Assembly: GCF_900196725.1 (NCBI RefSeq)
Contig: NZ_FZMP01000084.1
Coordinates: forward strand, 1-56,718
Length of the DNA stretch: 56,718 nt
Direction of reading: 5' to 3'
DNA from: Candidatus Methanoperedens nitratireducens
GTDB taxonomy: Archaea > Halobacteriota > Methanosarcinia > Methanosarcinales > Methanoperedenaceae
In this document: positions 14,932-23,476 of the stretch, piece after piece
How positions within the stretch are numbered: the stretch's first letter is position 1
Layout of the letters: every line of letters starts with the position of its first letter
The notes under the pieces: generated by a model
What the model was told of the DNA's origin: nothing
The model's input: only the letters and a program-made list of their open reading frames with translations
Database searches by the model: none
Position numbers and translations under genes: made by a program

Positions 14932-16344
14932 GTGCCTTTAAAAGACAGAGTCAGGAAAACAGCAGTTGAACTCACACCCTGCACCCACGGCGCAAGGATT
15001 GCAGAAAGCGCAGAAGAGTCCGGGAAAAAGCCCGAGGAACTGATAGACTTCAGCGTCAACCTGAATCCTCTTGGACCTCCAAAATTAAAAAAAATCCTTG
15101 CAAACGCCTGCGAATCCATAAGCAGCTATCCTGATAACAGGTATCCGGGTTTTAAAAAAGCGGCGGCGGAGTATCTTAAAGTTGCGCCTGAGAACATAGT
15201 GCCCGGGAACGGCTCATCGGAATTGATCAGGCTCTTTGCAGAAGCTGTTATCGAGCCCGGGGATAGGGTTCTAATACCATTCCCGACATTCAGTGAGTAT
15301 GAATTCCAGTGCAGGTTATTCGGGGCAGAGATTGAACAGGTGGATTATAGCAGCATAACCGAGCTTGAGCCTGATGATAACTGCAAGGCTGTATTCCTCT
15401 GTAACCCGAACAATCCGACTGGTAAACTCCTAAAACGGGAAGAAGTCCTGCAATTGGCTGAGAAGTGCGCCGGCTTAGAGGTCTTCCTGTTCGTAGATGA
15501 AGCATTCATCGAGCTATCAGACCCGGAGCAAAGTATCACCGCATATGCGGCATCGAATGATTTTGTAATTGTGCTCCGCTCGCTTACCAAGACATACGCA
15601 GTCCCCGGGCTGAGAATCGGTTTTGCTGTAGCCTCGCGTGATTTCTCATGTCTTTTGAACAATATCCGCCTTCCCTGGAACCTCAACTCTTATGCGCTTG
15701 AAGTTGGGGATCATCTTCTTAAAAACAATAAAAACTATTTAGACAGGTCGCTTGAACTGATCAAAAAAGAGCGGCAATGGCTGGAATCTCAGCTCGGAGC
15801 TATACGGGGCTTTAAACCATACCCGAGCGACACGAACTTCATTCTTGTTGATATCAGAGACTTCGCGATTAACTCTGCGGAACTGGAAGAACGGATTTTA
15901 AGTCACGGCATCATTATCCGCGACTGCACTTCTTTTGGTCTTGAAAACCACATAAGGATAGCAATCAGGAAAAGAAGCGAGAACCGCAAATTGATAAAGG
16001 CGGTTTCCTCCGTAATATCAGAGTGGGGCAGCGAACTCGCGGAAAAAGAGATAGGAAAAGCCTTAGAAAGGGGAGTTGCTGCCAGAAGCAGGATAGATTG
16101 CGAATACTACCCGTGCCATTTTGAAGGGCAGGACTGCACATTCTGTTTCTGCCCGTTCTACCCGTGCGAAGATAAAAGAACGGGCGGGGAACTCATCCAG
16201 AGATCCACAGGCGGGACCGTGTGGAGCTGTGCCGGGTGCAGGCTGGTACATGAAGGGGAGATAGCGGATAAAGTGCTGAAAGCACTGATGAAAGGCAAAA
16301 AAATCAGGGAAGTTTGGGAGTTAGTAATGGAGCCTGCTCTGTGA
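14932..16344 (+). CDS. cobD: Threonine-phosphate decarboxylase CobD with C-terminal Cys-rich domain
   Basis: A 470-residue PLP enzyme. Residues about 20-365 are a class II aminotransferase fold with the PLP lysine at 220 ('SLTKTYAVPGLRIGF') and 'GNGSSELIR', 'NPNNPTGK', as in CobD, which makes (R)-1-aminopropan-2-ol phosphate for cobamides. A tail (about 390-433) contains ten Cys in CxxC-type clusters. The Methanosarcina mazei homologue with such a tail is reported to bind metal and also to phosphorylate L-threonine. Start GTG. The following cbiB overlaps by four bases, so this is the head of the cobalamin operon. Confidence 0.92.
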   Translation: MPLKDRVRKTAVELTPCTHGARIAESAEESGKKPEELIDFSVNLNPLGPPKLKKILANACESISSYPDNRYPGFKKAAAEYLKVAPENIVPGNGSSELIRLFAEAVIEPGDRVLIPFPTFSEYEFQCRLFGAEIEQVDYSSITELEPDDNCKAVFLCNPNNPTGKLLKREEVLQLAEKCAGLEVFLFVDEAFIELSDPEQSITAYAASNDFVIVLRSLTKTYAVPGLRIGFAVASRDFSCLLNNIRLPWNLNSYALEVGDHLLKNNKNYLDRSLELIKKERQWLESQLGAIRGFKPYPSDTNFILVDIRDFAINSAELEERILSHGIIIRDCTSFGLENHIRIAIRKRSENRKLIKAVSSVISEWGSELAEKEIGKALERGVAARSRIDCEYYPCHFEGQDCTFCFCPFYPCEDKRTGGELIQRSTGGTVWSCAGCRLVHEGEIADKVLKALMKGKKIREVWELVMEPAL

Positions 16345-17264
16345 TAATTATGGATTTCTGGTTCCAGGTGCTGATTCTTGCAGTGCTGTTAGATGTCCTG
16401 TCCGGGGAGCCGCCTGTATTTATACATCCTGTAGTCTGGATGGGCAAACTGACAGGTTTATTCGTGCGCCGCGCACCGGCTCGTCATAGAAAGTTATATG
16501 GGCTTTTCATGGTCGTTTTTTGCGTGGGAGTTGCGGCACTGGTGGGATTGTTAGTAATTTCGCTTGGAGAAAATCTTTTGGGTTTGATCATTGCAGCCTT
16601 TCTCTTAAAATCAACTTTCTCGATACGTATGCTCCTTATCTCGGCGCGCGGGATACGAAAAGACCTTGATGGAGGAAGGATTAAGAAGGTTAGAAGCGAC
16701 CTGAAAACCTTCGTGGGCAGGGATACCTCAAAGCTAAATGAACACCAGTCAGCTTCAGCGGTCATAGAATCTGTAGCTGAAAGCTTTGTTGACGGCATCC
16801 TATCGCCGCTTTTTTATTTCCTCCTGTTCGGTCTTCCGGGCGCGCTGGCTTTTCGCATGATAAACACTCTGGATTCTATGGTCGGCTACAAAAAAGAGCC
16901 GTTCATCGATATCGGTTACGCCTCTGCGCGGCTCGATGACATGGCTAACTGGGTGCCTGCGCGGCTGTCGCTGGTGTTTATTTCCATAGTTTCGGTTTTC
17001 TCCGGTAAACCTCTGGAAGCGATCAAAACCTGCATCCACGACCATGATAAGACAGCCTCGCCAAATTCAGGGTGGTCGATGGCTGCGGTAGCAGGCGCGC
17101 TTGAAATCAGGCTTGAGAAGGTAGGATATCATGTGCTGGGGGCAGAATATAATAACCCGCGACCATTTCATATCAATAAGGCTGTCAAGCTCGTGGGATT
17201 CTCATCGTTTCTTGTGATTGCAGGAATCTTTTTGATAGGGAAGGTGCCTTTAGTTGGATTTTAA
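16341..17264 (+). CDS. cbiB: Adenosylcobinamide-phosphate synthase CbiB
   Basis: About 308 residues, five membrane spans. Family blocks: 'LLDVLSGEPP...HPVVWMGKL', 'ESVAESFVDGILSPLFYFLLFG' (with the conserved Glu/Ser), 'DSMVGYK' and 'HDKTASPNSGWSMAAVAGAL'. It joins adenosylcobyric acid to the aminopropanol phosphate made by CobD. GTG at 16341 has GGAG eight bases upstream and overlaps the cobD stop; ATG 16350 is the alternative. It lies directly before cobZ. Confidence 0.93.
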   Translation: MIIMDFWFQVLILAVLLDVLSGEPPVFIHPVVWMGKLTGLFVRRAPARHRKLYGLFMVVFCVGVAALVGLLVISLGENLLGLIIAAFLLKSTFSIRMLLISARGIRKDLDGGRIKKVRSDLKTFVGRDTSKLNEHQSASAVIESVAESFVDGILSPLFYFLLFGLPGALAFRMINTLDSMVGYKKEPFIDIGYASARLDDMANWVPARLSLVFISIVSVFSGKPLEAIKTCIHDHDKTASPNSGWSMAAVAGALEIRLEKVGYHVLGAEYNNPRPFHINKAVKLVGFSSFLVIAGIFLIGKVPLVGF

Positions 17265-17353
17265 AGAGGAACAAATGAAATTATCATCCATAAAAGGAAA
17301 AAAGAAAAAAGAACCAGCCGAAAGAAGTCAATGATAAGGATGCCAAAAACATA

Positions 17354-17869
17354 ATGTCTGTACTTGAAGAGGCAGGCATCTCCGGGGAACTGCTGGTCTC
17401 TGCAGCCCTGGAGCTCTACGTTCCCCATCCAGGCGTAGAGAACAAAGATATAGCTCAGCAGGTATTTGAAAGAGAGCTGAAACTCGCTCTTTCAGACCCC
17501 AATCTATGCATATTGCTATACGCAGGGCTCCTCCTTGAAAAAGAAGGAGAGAAGGGCGAGCTTCCGGGAATGAGCAAAGAGACATTCAAAAAAGACCTGA
17601 CCTGCCTTATAGTGGATGAAGTGCTTGGCATGAGCATAGCGAAATATATCAGCGGCGACAAGGGTATTTTTGAATACGTGAGATTTGACAAATTAAAACC
17701 GGGCATACTGTCAGAACTCGGGCCTTTCATGGATGATGTGATAGCAGGACTTATAGGAGGGGTATCAGCCAACATGTACTCAAGAGGGAAGAGTGACGGC
17801 GGAAAAGCAGCAGAGGCAAAGGAAAAAAAGACCTTTCCAAGAAAAAATAAAATCGGGATTGCGGGATGA
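17354..17869 (+). CDS. cobZ: Alpha-ribazole phosphatase CobZ (PgpA-like), N-terminus apparently frameshifted
   Basis: A 171-residue protein of the PgpA-like CobZ family ('LELYVPHPGVENKDIA' and 'FMDDVIAGLIGGVSANMYSRG'). CobZ replaces bacterial CobC and removes phosphate from alpha-ribazole-phosphate-containing precursors; its place between cbiB and cobS supports the name. The only well-placed start, ATG 17275 with AGAGGA five bases upstream, is in another frame. Removing one A from the two A6 runs (17298-17310) would join it to this frame with no stop, adding about 26 basic residues. The listed ATG 17354 has no good ribosome site. The end overlaps cobS as ATGA. Confidence 0.8.
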   Translation: MSVLEEAGISGELLVSAALELYVPHPGVENKDIAQQVFERELKLALSDPNLCILLYAGLLLEKEGEKGELPGMSKETFKKDLTCLIVDEVLGMSIAKYISGDKGIFEYVRFDKLKPGILSELGPFMDDVIAGLIGGVSANMYSRGKSDGGKAAEAKEKKTFPRKNKIGIAG

Positions 17870-18633
17870 GTGAATTCCTATCAGCCTTGCGCTCGGGTTT
17901 TGGTTTTCTAACGACCATACCTGTGGGCATAACCATGGAAGGTATCGAAAGGCTGATGAAACACATCTATCTTTTCCCGGTCATCGGCGCGGTTCTTGGT
18001 ATAATCCTTGCTGCCATAGCTTACGGATTCTCGATTCTGTTCCCCCCGATTATTGTATCGGTTGTTATCATTATAGCGATCTATTACCTTACCGGGTTCA
18101 ACCATATCGATGGTCTTGCTGATTTTGGCGACGGCGTGGCGGCGCACGGCACAAAAGAAAAAAAGATAGCAGCCATGCGCGATACTGCGGTCGGGACAGG
18201 CGGGATATTATTTTGTATCGTAGCCATCATCGGTCTATTCTCATCGCTCTTTTCTATAGCTGAAAACAGGTCGTTCCTTCCTTATATTCTTCCTCCGGCG
18301 CTGATCGTTGCGGAAACCAGCGCTAAACAGGCTATGGTCACGGTAGCTGCTTTCGGCAGAAGGCTTCACCAGGGCTTCGGGGCGATAACGGTTGATAACA
18401 CCAGGAAATCAGATTTTATAACCGGGATGATTTTTTCAGGGATAGTCTGTTATCTTTCCCTGGGCGTCTACGGCATTGAAGCATTAATAATATCCCAGTT
18501 AGCAGGTCTCCTCGTCCTTAACACGGCGAATCGCCACTTCGGCGGAGTGAGCGGGGATGTCGTGGGCGCCTCCAACGAGATAGGGCGCCTGGCAGCATTG
18601 CTCTTTATCGGAGGGCTCGCATGGATGCCGTAG
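17866..18633 (+). CDS. cobS: Adenosylcobinamide-GDP ribazoletransferase CobS
   Basis: A 255-residue integral membrane enzyme with about six spans. 'GFGFLTTIPVG', 'TGFNHIDGLADFGDGVAAHG', 'KIAAMRDTAVGTGG' and 'GGVSGDVVGASNEIGR' are the conserved CobS blocks; the Asp residues bind Mg and the nucleotide. It attaches the lower-ligand base to AdoCbi-GDP. The start overlaps the cobZ stop by four bases and the end overlaps cobY by thirteen, showing a coupled operon. Confidence 0.95.
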   Translation: MSEFLSALRSGFGFLTTIPVGITMEGIERLMKHIYLFPVIGAVLGIILAAIAYGFSILFPPIIVSVVIIIAIYYLTGFNHIDGLADFGDGVAAHGTKEKKIAAMRDTAVGTGGILFCIVAIIGLFSSLFSIAENRSFLPYILPPALIVAETSAKQAMVTVAAFGRRLHQGFGAITVDNTRKSDFITGMIFSGIVCYLSLGVYGIEALIISQLAGLLVLNTANRHFGGVSGDVVGASNEIGRLAALLFIGGLAWMP

Positions 18634-18866
18634 TGATGGCAGGCGGGATGGGAAGGCGCCTGGGGGCAGAGGAGAAGCCTCTCACTGCGCTCTGCGGAAA
18701 GCCGATGATATCTTATGTACTTTCTGCACTTCTTGGTTCGAAAAATATCAATCACATCACCGTTGCGACCTCTCCCCGGGTTAAAAAAACAAACCAGTGG
18801 CTTTCGGAATATGTGAAGGCACATAAAACGTGTATGTCATCCAGACAAAAGGAGAGGGGTTTGTAA
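18621..18866 (+). pseudogene. cobY: GTP:adenosylcobinamide-phosphate guanylyltransferase CobY, N-terminal part (frameshifted gene)
   Basis: The first 68 or so residues have the nucleotidyltransferase start 'MDAVVMAGGMGRRLGAEEKPL' without the last residue, then 'GKPMISYVLSALL', as in archaeal CobY, which activates adenosylcobinamide phosphate with GTP. The frame then leaves the family after 'YVKAHK' and stops. One extra A in the AAAA at 18824-18827 would read into the second piece (18830-19255) as 'AHKNVYVIQTKGEGFVND', which fits MjCobY. So this is one gene broken by a one-base deletion, either real or a sequence error. Confidence 0.85.
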
Positions 18867-19255
18867 ATGATATGGCTTCAGCAGTAGAAGAGGCGGGAAT
18901 AAAAGGGTGTGTGCTCATAACGATGGCTGACCTGCCGCTTATTACCCCGCAACTGTTAGACAGGATAATAGAAAAATACGGCAATGTTAACAAGCCTGCG
19001 CTTTCTGTCCACATGAAGCTTGAAGTGTTCACAAGGCTTGGCATCCGCCCGGATACTGTTTTTCACAAGAACGGCGGTTTCATCGTCCCGTGCGGGATAA
19101 ATATCCTTGATGCGGACAGGATACGGGTGGAGCAGGAGGATTATAATTTTATCCTTGATTATGAGGTGCTGGCTCTGAATGTTAATACGCAGGCGGAGCT
19201 GGCTGTGTGCGAGAGATACCTGGAAAAGTTCAGGGTGGCTAAAAATTCTTGCTAA
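18830..19255 (+). pseudogene. cobY: CobY, C-terminal part (frameshifted gene)
   Basis: The remaining 140 residues of CobY: 'YVIQTKGEGFVNDM', 'GCVLITMADLPLITPQLLDRII' (22 residues, 38-59 here; contains the Mg-binding Asp region), 'GGFIVPCGINILDADRI' and the end 'NVNTQAELAVCERYL'. A GTG at 18830 could start translation, but it has no ribosome site and would lose the GTP-binding loop, so the piece alone should be inactive. It closes the cobalamin operon. Confidence 0.85.
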
Positions 19256-19271
19256 ATCTTCCGGTTCATTG

Positions 19272-19622
19272 TTATTTGTTAAAGTTTCCCTTAAAAGTTC
19301 CTAAAAAGTCCGCCGCTGCCCTCTCAACCCTGTAATACTTGTATTTCGACTGGTTATAAGAACCGATAACGCCGTATCGTTTCATTATAGAAAGGTGATG
19401 CGATACGAGGTTCTGTTTCTCTTTCAGTATCGAAACAATCTCACATACGCAGAGGTCTCTTTTGCTCAGTAAGAGTGCGATATTTACCCGTAAAGGGTTA
19501 CTGAAAACCTTACAGAAATTACATATCTCGATTACCCTATCTTTTGGTATGTCGCTTGACTCGCTCTCAAGACTGGTTATCCATTCCCTGTTAATATCCT
19601 TATCCTTGGGGCAGCACTTCAT
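19272..19622 (-). CDS. arsR: ArsR family metalloregulator (arsenic locus)
   Basis: A 116-residue winged-helix repressor. The arsenite-type motif 'RDLCVCEI' sits in the alpha-3 helix region (Cys near 58 and 60), followed by the HTH 'KEKQNLVSHHLSIMKRYGVI' and wing 'KYKYYRVE'. Extra Cys pairs at the start (MKCC, CNFC) may also bind metalloid. The operator ATATCAA-N6-TTGATAT lies between this gene and the divergent gene at 19715, and recurs before acr3, so it very likely represses both. Confidence 0.88.
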   Translation of the reverse strand: MKCCPKDKDINREWITSLESESSDIPKDRVIEICNFCKVFSNPLRVNIALLLSKRDLCVCEIVSILKEKQNLVSHHLSIMKRYGVIGSYNQSKYKYYRVERAAADFLGTFKGNFNK

Positions 19623-19645
19623 GGATTACTTTACAGCTTGAAATC

Positions 19646-19665
19646 ATATCAATTTTTCTTGATAT
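19646..19665. promoter_or_regulatory. ArsR operator (arsR / 19715 divergent promoter)
   Basis: ATATCAA-TTTTTC-TTGATAT: a perfect 7-base inverted repeat with a 6-base spacer, 24 bases before the arsR start codon. The same half-sites and spacing recur at 20042-20061 in front of acr3. Half-sites of the ATCAA/TTGAT kind are known for arsenic-responsive ArsR proteins. Confidence 0.7.
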
Positions 19666-19714
19666 TGGGATTGTATGCTTATTTCATCCAGTTGCATTTT
19701 ATCAATGTGTTAGG

Positions 19715-20011
19715 ATGTACGTTGAAAGAATTGAGCAGGTGCTCCCCTGCCTCTCTGACCCCTGGAAACTCCGCATAATCGCCCATCTGAATAGCCCGCC
19801 GCCTCTTAAGGAACTTGCGGAAACCCCTGGTGCGCGTTATTCCGAAAGCCTAGGTATTGTAATGGTGCGCCTCGGCAGGCGTGAGGTCAATTTTTTTGCA
19901 AGCGGAAAAGTTACTATCAGGGAAGTGGGCGATATTGAGGAGGGGAAGAGACTTGTCAATTCCATACTTGCCATGTCGGCGCAGAAAGCATTGATTAAAG
20001 AACAGGTATGA
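19715..20011 (+). CDS. Small protein of unknown function in the arsenic locus
   Basis: A 98-residue protein. The first half ('YVERIEQVLPCLSDPWKLRIIAHLNSP' region) looks like the first helices of a winged helix, and 'SLGIVMVRLGRREVNFFASGKVTIRE' is beta-rich, ending with a helix. I recall similar stand-alone archaeal proteins but no function. It is divergent from arsR, so it shares its operator region, and it precedes acr3 by 125 bases. It may therefore respond to arsenite. Confidence 0.6.
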   Translation: MYVERIEQVLPCLSDPWKLRIIAHLNSPPPLKELAETPGARYSESLGIVMVRLGRREVNFFASGKVTIREVGDIEEGKRLVNSILAMSAQKALIKEQV

Positions 20012-20041
20012 TGCAAGGCAAAACTGGATTACAGGAGCATC

Positions 20042-20061
20042 ATATCAAAATTTATTGATAT
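20042..20061. promoter_or_regulatory. ArsR operator upstream of acr3
   Basis: ATATCAA-AATTTA-TTGATAT: same half-sites and spacing as the operator in front of arsR. A TATA-like CTTTTATAG follows near 20072-20080, so the site lies just upstream of the promoter core. Confidence 0.7.
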
Positions 20062-20136
20062 TCAAGTATAACTTTTATAGCAGACGAAATTAACACAGAA
20101 TTAAATAATATAAAAGTACATTGGAACGGTGATCTC

Positions 20137-21273
20137 TTGGAGGAAATATCAGGATGCTGCGGTGGAACAGGTAAAGGCGGTCTGGGTATTCTGAGCAGGC
20201 TCCTGACCCTGTGGATTCTCCTGGCGATGGCTGGCGGTATTATCCTTGGCGCTGTGTATCCGGAGATAGCCGGCATCCTGGATGCTGTGCGTATAGAGCA
20301 GGTCTCTCTCCCTATTGCCATAGGTCTTATCTGGATGATGTACCCGCCGCTTGCAGGCGTAAAGTATGAGGAACTCTCTAAAATAAAGAATCAGGGAAAA
20401 GCCCTTGGCGCATCTATCATCCAGAACTGGCTGATAGGTCCTGTTCTCATGTTCGCACTCGCATGGATTTTCCTTCCTGACCTTCCCGAATATCGCATAG
20501 GTTTGATCCTGATCGGTCTTGCACGATGTATCGCAATGGTACTTGTCTGGAATAAACTGGCTGACGGGGATAATGACCTGTGCGCGGTTCTTGTTGCGAT
20601 GAATTCCATTTTCCAGGTAGCTCTTTACTCTGTCCTGGCGTATGCGTTCATAACCGTAATATCGACATGGATAGGCGGCGCAGGAGCAGGCGCTGTCGTG
20701 GATATATCGATCTGGCAGGTCGCAAAAGCTGTTTTCATTTATCTTGGCATCCCCTTTATCGGCGGCATGGTTACGAGGTATGTGCTGCTGAAAAAAAGAG
20801 GGAAGGAATGGTATGATGGTGTATTTATGAAAAAGCTCGGTCCCACAGCGCTTGTCGGTCTGCTCTTCACAATTATTGTCATGTTCTCGCTGAAGGGAGA
20901 GAACATCGTAGCTCTTCCCATGGATGTGTTCAGGATAGCAGTCCCGCTTCTGGCTTATTTCATTATAATGTTCGCCCTGTCGTTCATTATGTCCTACAGG
21001 CTTGGTTTTTCATACGACCAATCCACGACACTTGCATTTACGGCAGCAAGCAATAACTTTGAACTGGCGATCGCTGTTGCTATCGCGGTATTCGGTATCG
21101 GCTCTGGTCAGGCATTTGCTGCCGTAGTCGGACCTCTCATCGAGGTGCCTGTAATGCTGGGGCTGGTCCATGTAGCAAGAAAGGCGGGGACTATATGGTT
21201 TGATAAGAACGGTTTGCCGATAAGAGCAAAAAGCATTGTATCTACAACAAATCCAGGGAAACAGGAGGAATAA
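20137..21273 (+). CDS. acr3: Arsenite efflux permease ACR3
   Basis: A 378-residue transporter with ten membrane spans, the ACR3 (ArsB-II) length. The conserved Cys block '[23 protein letters not shown]' (reads across residues 129-151) holds the transport cysteine, and '[23 protein letters not shown]' the second signature. It exports As(III) from the cytosol. The start is TTG at 20137 with GGTGAT upstream; no in-frame ATG exists nearby. The first residues are Cys/Gly-rich (CCGGTGKGG). It is controlled by the operator at 20042. Confidence 0.92.
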   Translation: MEEISGCCGGTGKGGLGILSRLLTLWILLAMAGGIILGAVYPEIAGILDAVRIEQVSLPIAIGLIWMMYPPLAGVKYEELSKIKNQGKALGASIIQNWLIGPVLMFALAWIFLPDLPEYRIGLILIGLARCIAMVLVWNKLADGDNDLCAVLVAMNSIFQVALYSVLAYAFITVISTWIGGAGAGAVVDISIWQVAKAVFIYLGIPFIGGMVTRYVLLKKRGKEWYDGVFMKKLGPTALVGLLFTIIVMFSLKGENIVALPMDVFRIAVPLLAYFIIMFALSFIMSYRLGFSYDQSTTLAFTAASNNFELAIAVAIAVFGIGSGQAFAAVVGPLIEVPVMLGLVHVARKAGTIWFDKNGLPIRAKSIVSTTNPGKQEE

Positions 21274-21277
21274 AAAA

Positions 21278-21506
21278 TTGTCATGGTTTAGCGAAAAAAC
21301 ACCGGAAGTGGCAAAAGCCTTCGCAGAGATGAGAAATTCTGTCTATGAGATGCGAACGCTGCACTGAGATCCATGCGGAGCGCGCAAAAAAGCACGGCGC
21401 GACCGATGAGCAGATAGCAGAAACGGTTGCGTGCGCTATGTTCGTGGCTGCCGGTTCCCAGTTGTCATGGAGCGATGTGTATGACAGGATTATAAAGGAA
21501 AAGTAG
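21278..21506 (+). pseudogene. Broken AhpD-like (carboxymuconolactone decarboxylase) gene
   Basis: Directly after acr3 with a GGAGG site, a frame starts at TTG 21278 reading 'LSWFSEKTPEVAKAFAEMRNSVYE' (first 24 residues) and then stops. In another frame the family continues: 'CERCTEIHAERAKKHGATDEQIAETVACAMFVAAGSQLSW' (in two halves) to TAG at 21506. The roughly 23 residues expected between them are absent. So an internal deletion removed the segment before the CxxC motif and changed the frame. Arsenic operons often carry such AhpD-like genes. Confidence 0.7.
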
Positions 21507-21595
21507 ATAATAAAAAACTGTGCACAGGTTTTGGAATCTTTATACGCAGTCCGGCAGGTTATATTAAAGGGTAGGCTGAATATTATAAGAGAAGT

Positions 21596-22807
21596 ATGAG
21601 AGATGAAGATAAGACAAAAGAGCAACTTATAGACGAACTGGCAGAATTACGGCAGATCAAAAATATCACCGAACACAGGCGGCTGGAAGAAGCGCTGCGA
21701 GAGTCGGAGATCAGATTCAGCTCTGTAGTGCGGTCGGCGATAGATGCAATTATCATAGCAGACAGCGAGGGGAACATTATTTTGTGGAACAGGGGTGCTC
21801 AAACCATATTCGGCTATGCGGAAGAAGAAGTCCGGGGGAAACCGCTCACAATTTTGATGCCTGAGCGATACAGGGATGCTCATCTAAAGGGACTTGAGCG
21901 TGTGCGCCGCACCGGTAAGAGCAGTTATATCGGAAAAATAAGTGAACTGCACGGGCTGAGAAAAGACGGCAGCGAATTTCCTCTGGAACTTTCCCGTACC
22001 ACCTGGAAGGTAGGGGAGAGGGTATTCTACGGCGGCATCATACGCGACATAACAGAACGGAAACGGGCTGAAGAGGCACTGCGCGCAAGTGAGATGAAAT
22101 ACAGAGGCATTTTTGAAAGCGCTGTTGTGGGTATCTTTCAGATCTCAATCGAGGGAAGCATACTCGCTGCGAACCCGGCACTTGCAAGAATGCTGGGATA
22201 CGAATCGCCAGAGGAACTTACGGCTTCTGTTACCGATTTCCGCCAACTCTTCATCGAGCCCGGCCGCCGCCTGCAGCTTTTTCACTCGCTCCGTAAAAGT
22301 GACACGGTGACTGATTTTGAAGCTCAGTTTCTCCGTAAAGACGGCGATAAGATATGGGTTTTGATGAATGCCCACTCACTGCGCGATCCCGGCGGCAAGA
22401 TCACGGGCTTGCAGGGGATGTGGATGGACATAACCAACCGCAAGCGGGCTGAGAAGAATTTCCAGGAACTTATAGAGTGCATACCCGATGCCATTATAGC
22501 GGTAGATAGCGATTTCAATATTCTCCTGGTAAACGCCCGGACTGAGAAAATATTCGGCTATACAAGAAAAGAATTGCTTGGCAGACCTTACGATGTCCTG
22601 ATACCGGAACGCTTCAGAGATGCGCATGCCAAATACTGCAGGGATTATTTTGCCATGCCTGCCATGAAGATTATGGCTCTTCACCTCGGCGCGCTGGCAA
22701 AGCGTAAGGATGGCAGCGAATTCCCTGTGGAGATTAACATGGGCCCGCTTGAGACTGAAGAGGGAATCATTGTTGTAACCGACGTTCACGAGATCACACG
22801 GAAATGA
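21596..22807 (+). CDS. Triple PAS-domain sensory protein without kinase
   Basis: A 403-residue protein: a short coiled coil (1-30), then three PAS domains (about 30-150, 158-278, 285-400), with 'LREDITERK'-type PAC ends ('GGIIRDITERKRAEEAL', 'MWMDITNRKRAEK'). The first and third share the block 'LMPERYRDAH'/'LIPERFRDAH'. It ends after the third PAS domain with no histidine kinase or output domain. It may pass signals to a separate kinase. A remnant of a related gene is at 38.6 kb. Confidence 0.85.
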   Translation: MRDEDKTKEQLIDELAELRQIKNITEHRRLEEALRESEIRFSSVVRSAIDAIIIADSEGNIILWNRGAQTIFGYAEEEVRGKPLTILMPERYRDAHLKGLERVRRTGKSSYIGKISELHGLRKDGSEFPLELSRTTWKVGERVFYGGIIRDITERKRAEEALRASEMKYRGIFESAVVGIFQISIEGSILAANPALARMLGYESPEELTASVTDFRQLFIEPGRRLQLFHSLRKSDTVTDFEAQFLRKDGDKIWVLMNAHSLRDPGGKITGLQGMWMDITNRKRAEKNFQELIECIPDAIIAVDSDFNILLVNARTEKIFGYTRKELLGRPYDVLIPERFRDAHAKYCRDYFAMPAMKIMALHLGALAKRKDGSEFPVEINMGPLETEEGIIVVTDVHEITRK

Positions 22808-23413
22808 TTAAGCGGTAGCAGTCTTTGGCACTTCGATCCCTGGAAACAGCCTTCTGGTTCTCATAAATTCCCTTGCTTCCTTAAGTTTTATCGCGTATTC
22901 GAACATCCATCCCTCATTAATGAATATAGTTCCGTCCCTTATTGTTTCTTTGCTGAGGGTTCCCATACCGGACTCCATAAGCAACTGGATCGTGGCAATG
23001 CACGCTGCACTGTATTCATCGATATCCTTATTTTCAGTCGCAACGTCGTGGAGCAGCATTTTGAACAGGCTTCTGAATTTGTTCGAAGGCAAGAATTGTC
23101 TTTCACCTGTTTTTACAAGAACATTAATCTCAATAAGGTCGCCAGCCAGCTTATCGATCATATCTTCTCCCCAGTTCTCTGTGGGATAATCCGTATATTC
23201 ATACACATCCCACACGTTTTGCAGGTTCTCCTCTATCTCTTTCTTGTTCTCAATCCTCCTCAGAGCATATTCCGAGGACTTTAACTCAGGCAGGGTATGG
23301 ATATAAAACCTCAAAAGGTTTTTCAGCTTCTCTCCATCATCTCCCTCGACTATAGTCAGCTTTTTAAGTATACCATATTCAATCTCGCTGAGATCTGCGC
23401 AAACTTTTGGCAT
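22808..23413 (-). CDS. Helical protein with ribbon-helix-helix-like start (paralogue A)
   Basis: About 201 residues. The first 40 ('LSEIEYGILKKLTIVEGDDGEKLKNLLRFYI') look like a ribbon-helix-helix DNA-binding unit; the rest is acidic and helical with 'DEYSAACIATIQLLMESG' and 'ETIRDGTIFINEGWMFEYA'. It is a clear paralogue of the protein at 43227-43835 (about half the residues identical by eye). ATG 23413 aligns with that start; ATG 23425 is possible. The 3' end abuts the PAS gene. Function unknown. Confidence 0.7.
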   Translation of the reverse strand: MPKVCADLSEIEYGILKKLTIVEGDDGEKLKNLLRFYIHTLPELKSSEYALRRIENKKEIEENLQNVWDVYEYTDYPTENWGEDMIDKLAGDLIEINVLVKTGERQFLPSNKFRSLFKMLLHDVATENKDIDEYSAACIATIQLLMESGMGTLSKETIRDGTIFINEGWMFEYAIKLKEAREFMRTRRLFPGIEVPKTATA

Positions 23414-23476
23414 TTTACCATTCATCTAAAGACTTCTTACGATTAATAGATTGTTCATTCAAGATCAGACAGATAG

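Noticed and set aside
17298-17310. Programmed frameshifting in cobZ as the main explanation
   Set aside because: Five other genes show similar one-base homopolymer shifts, so an error is the simpler explanation until accurate reads are checked.
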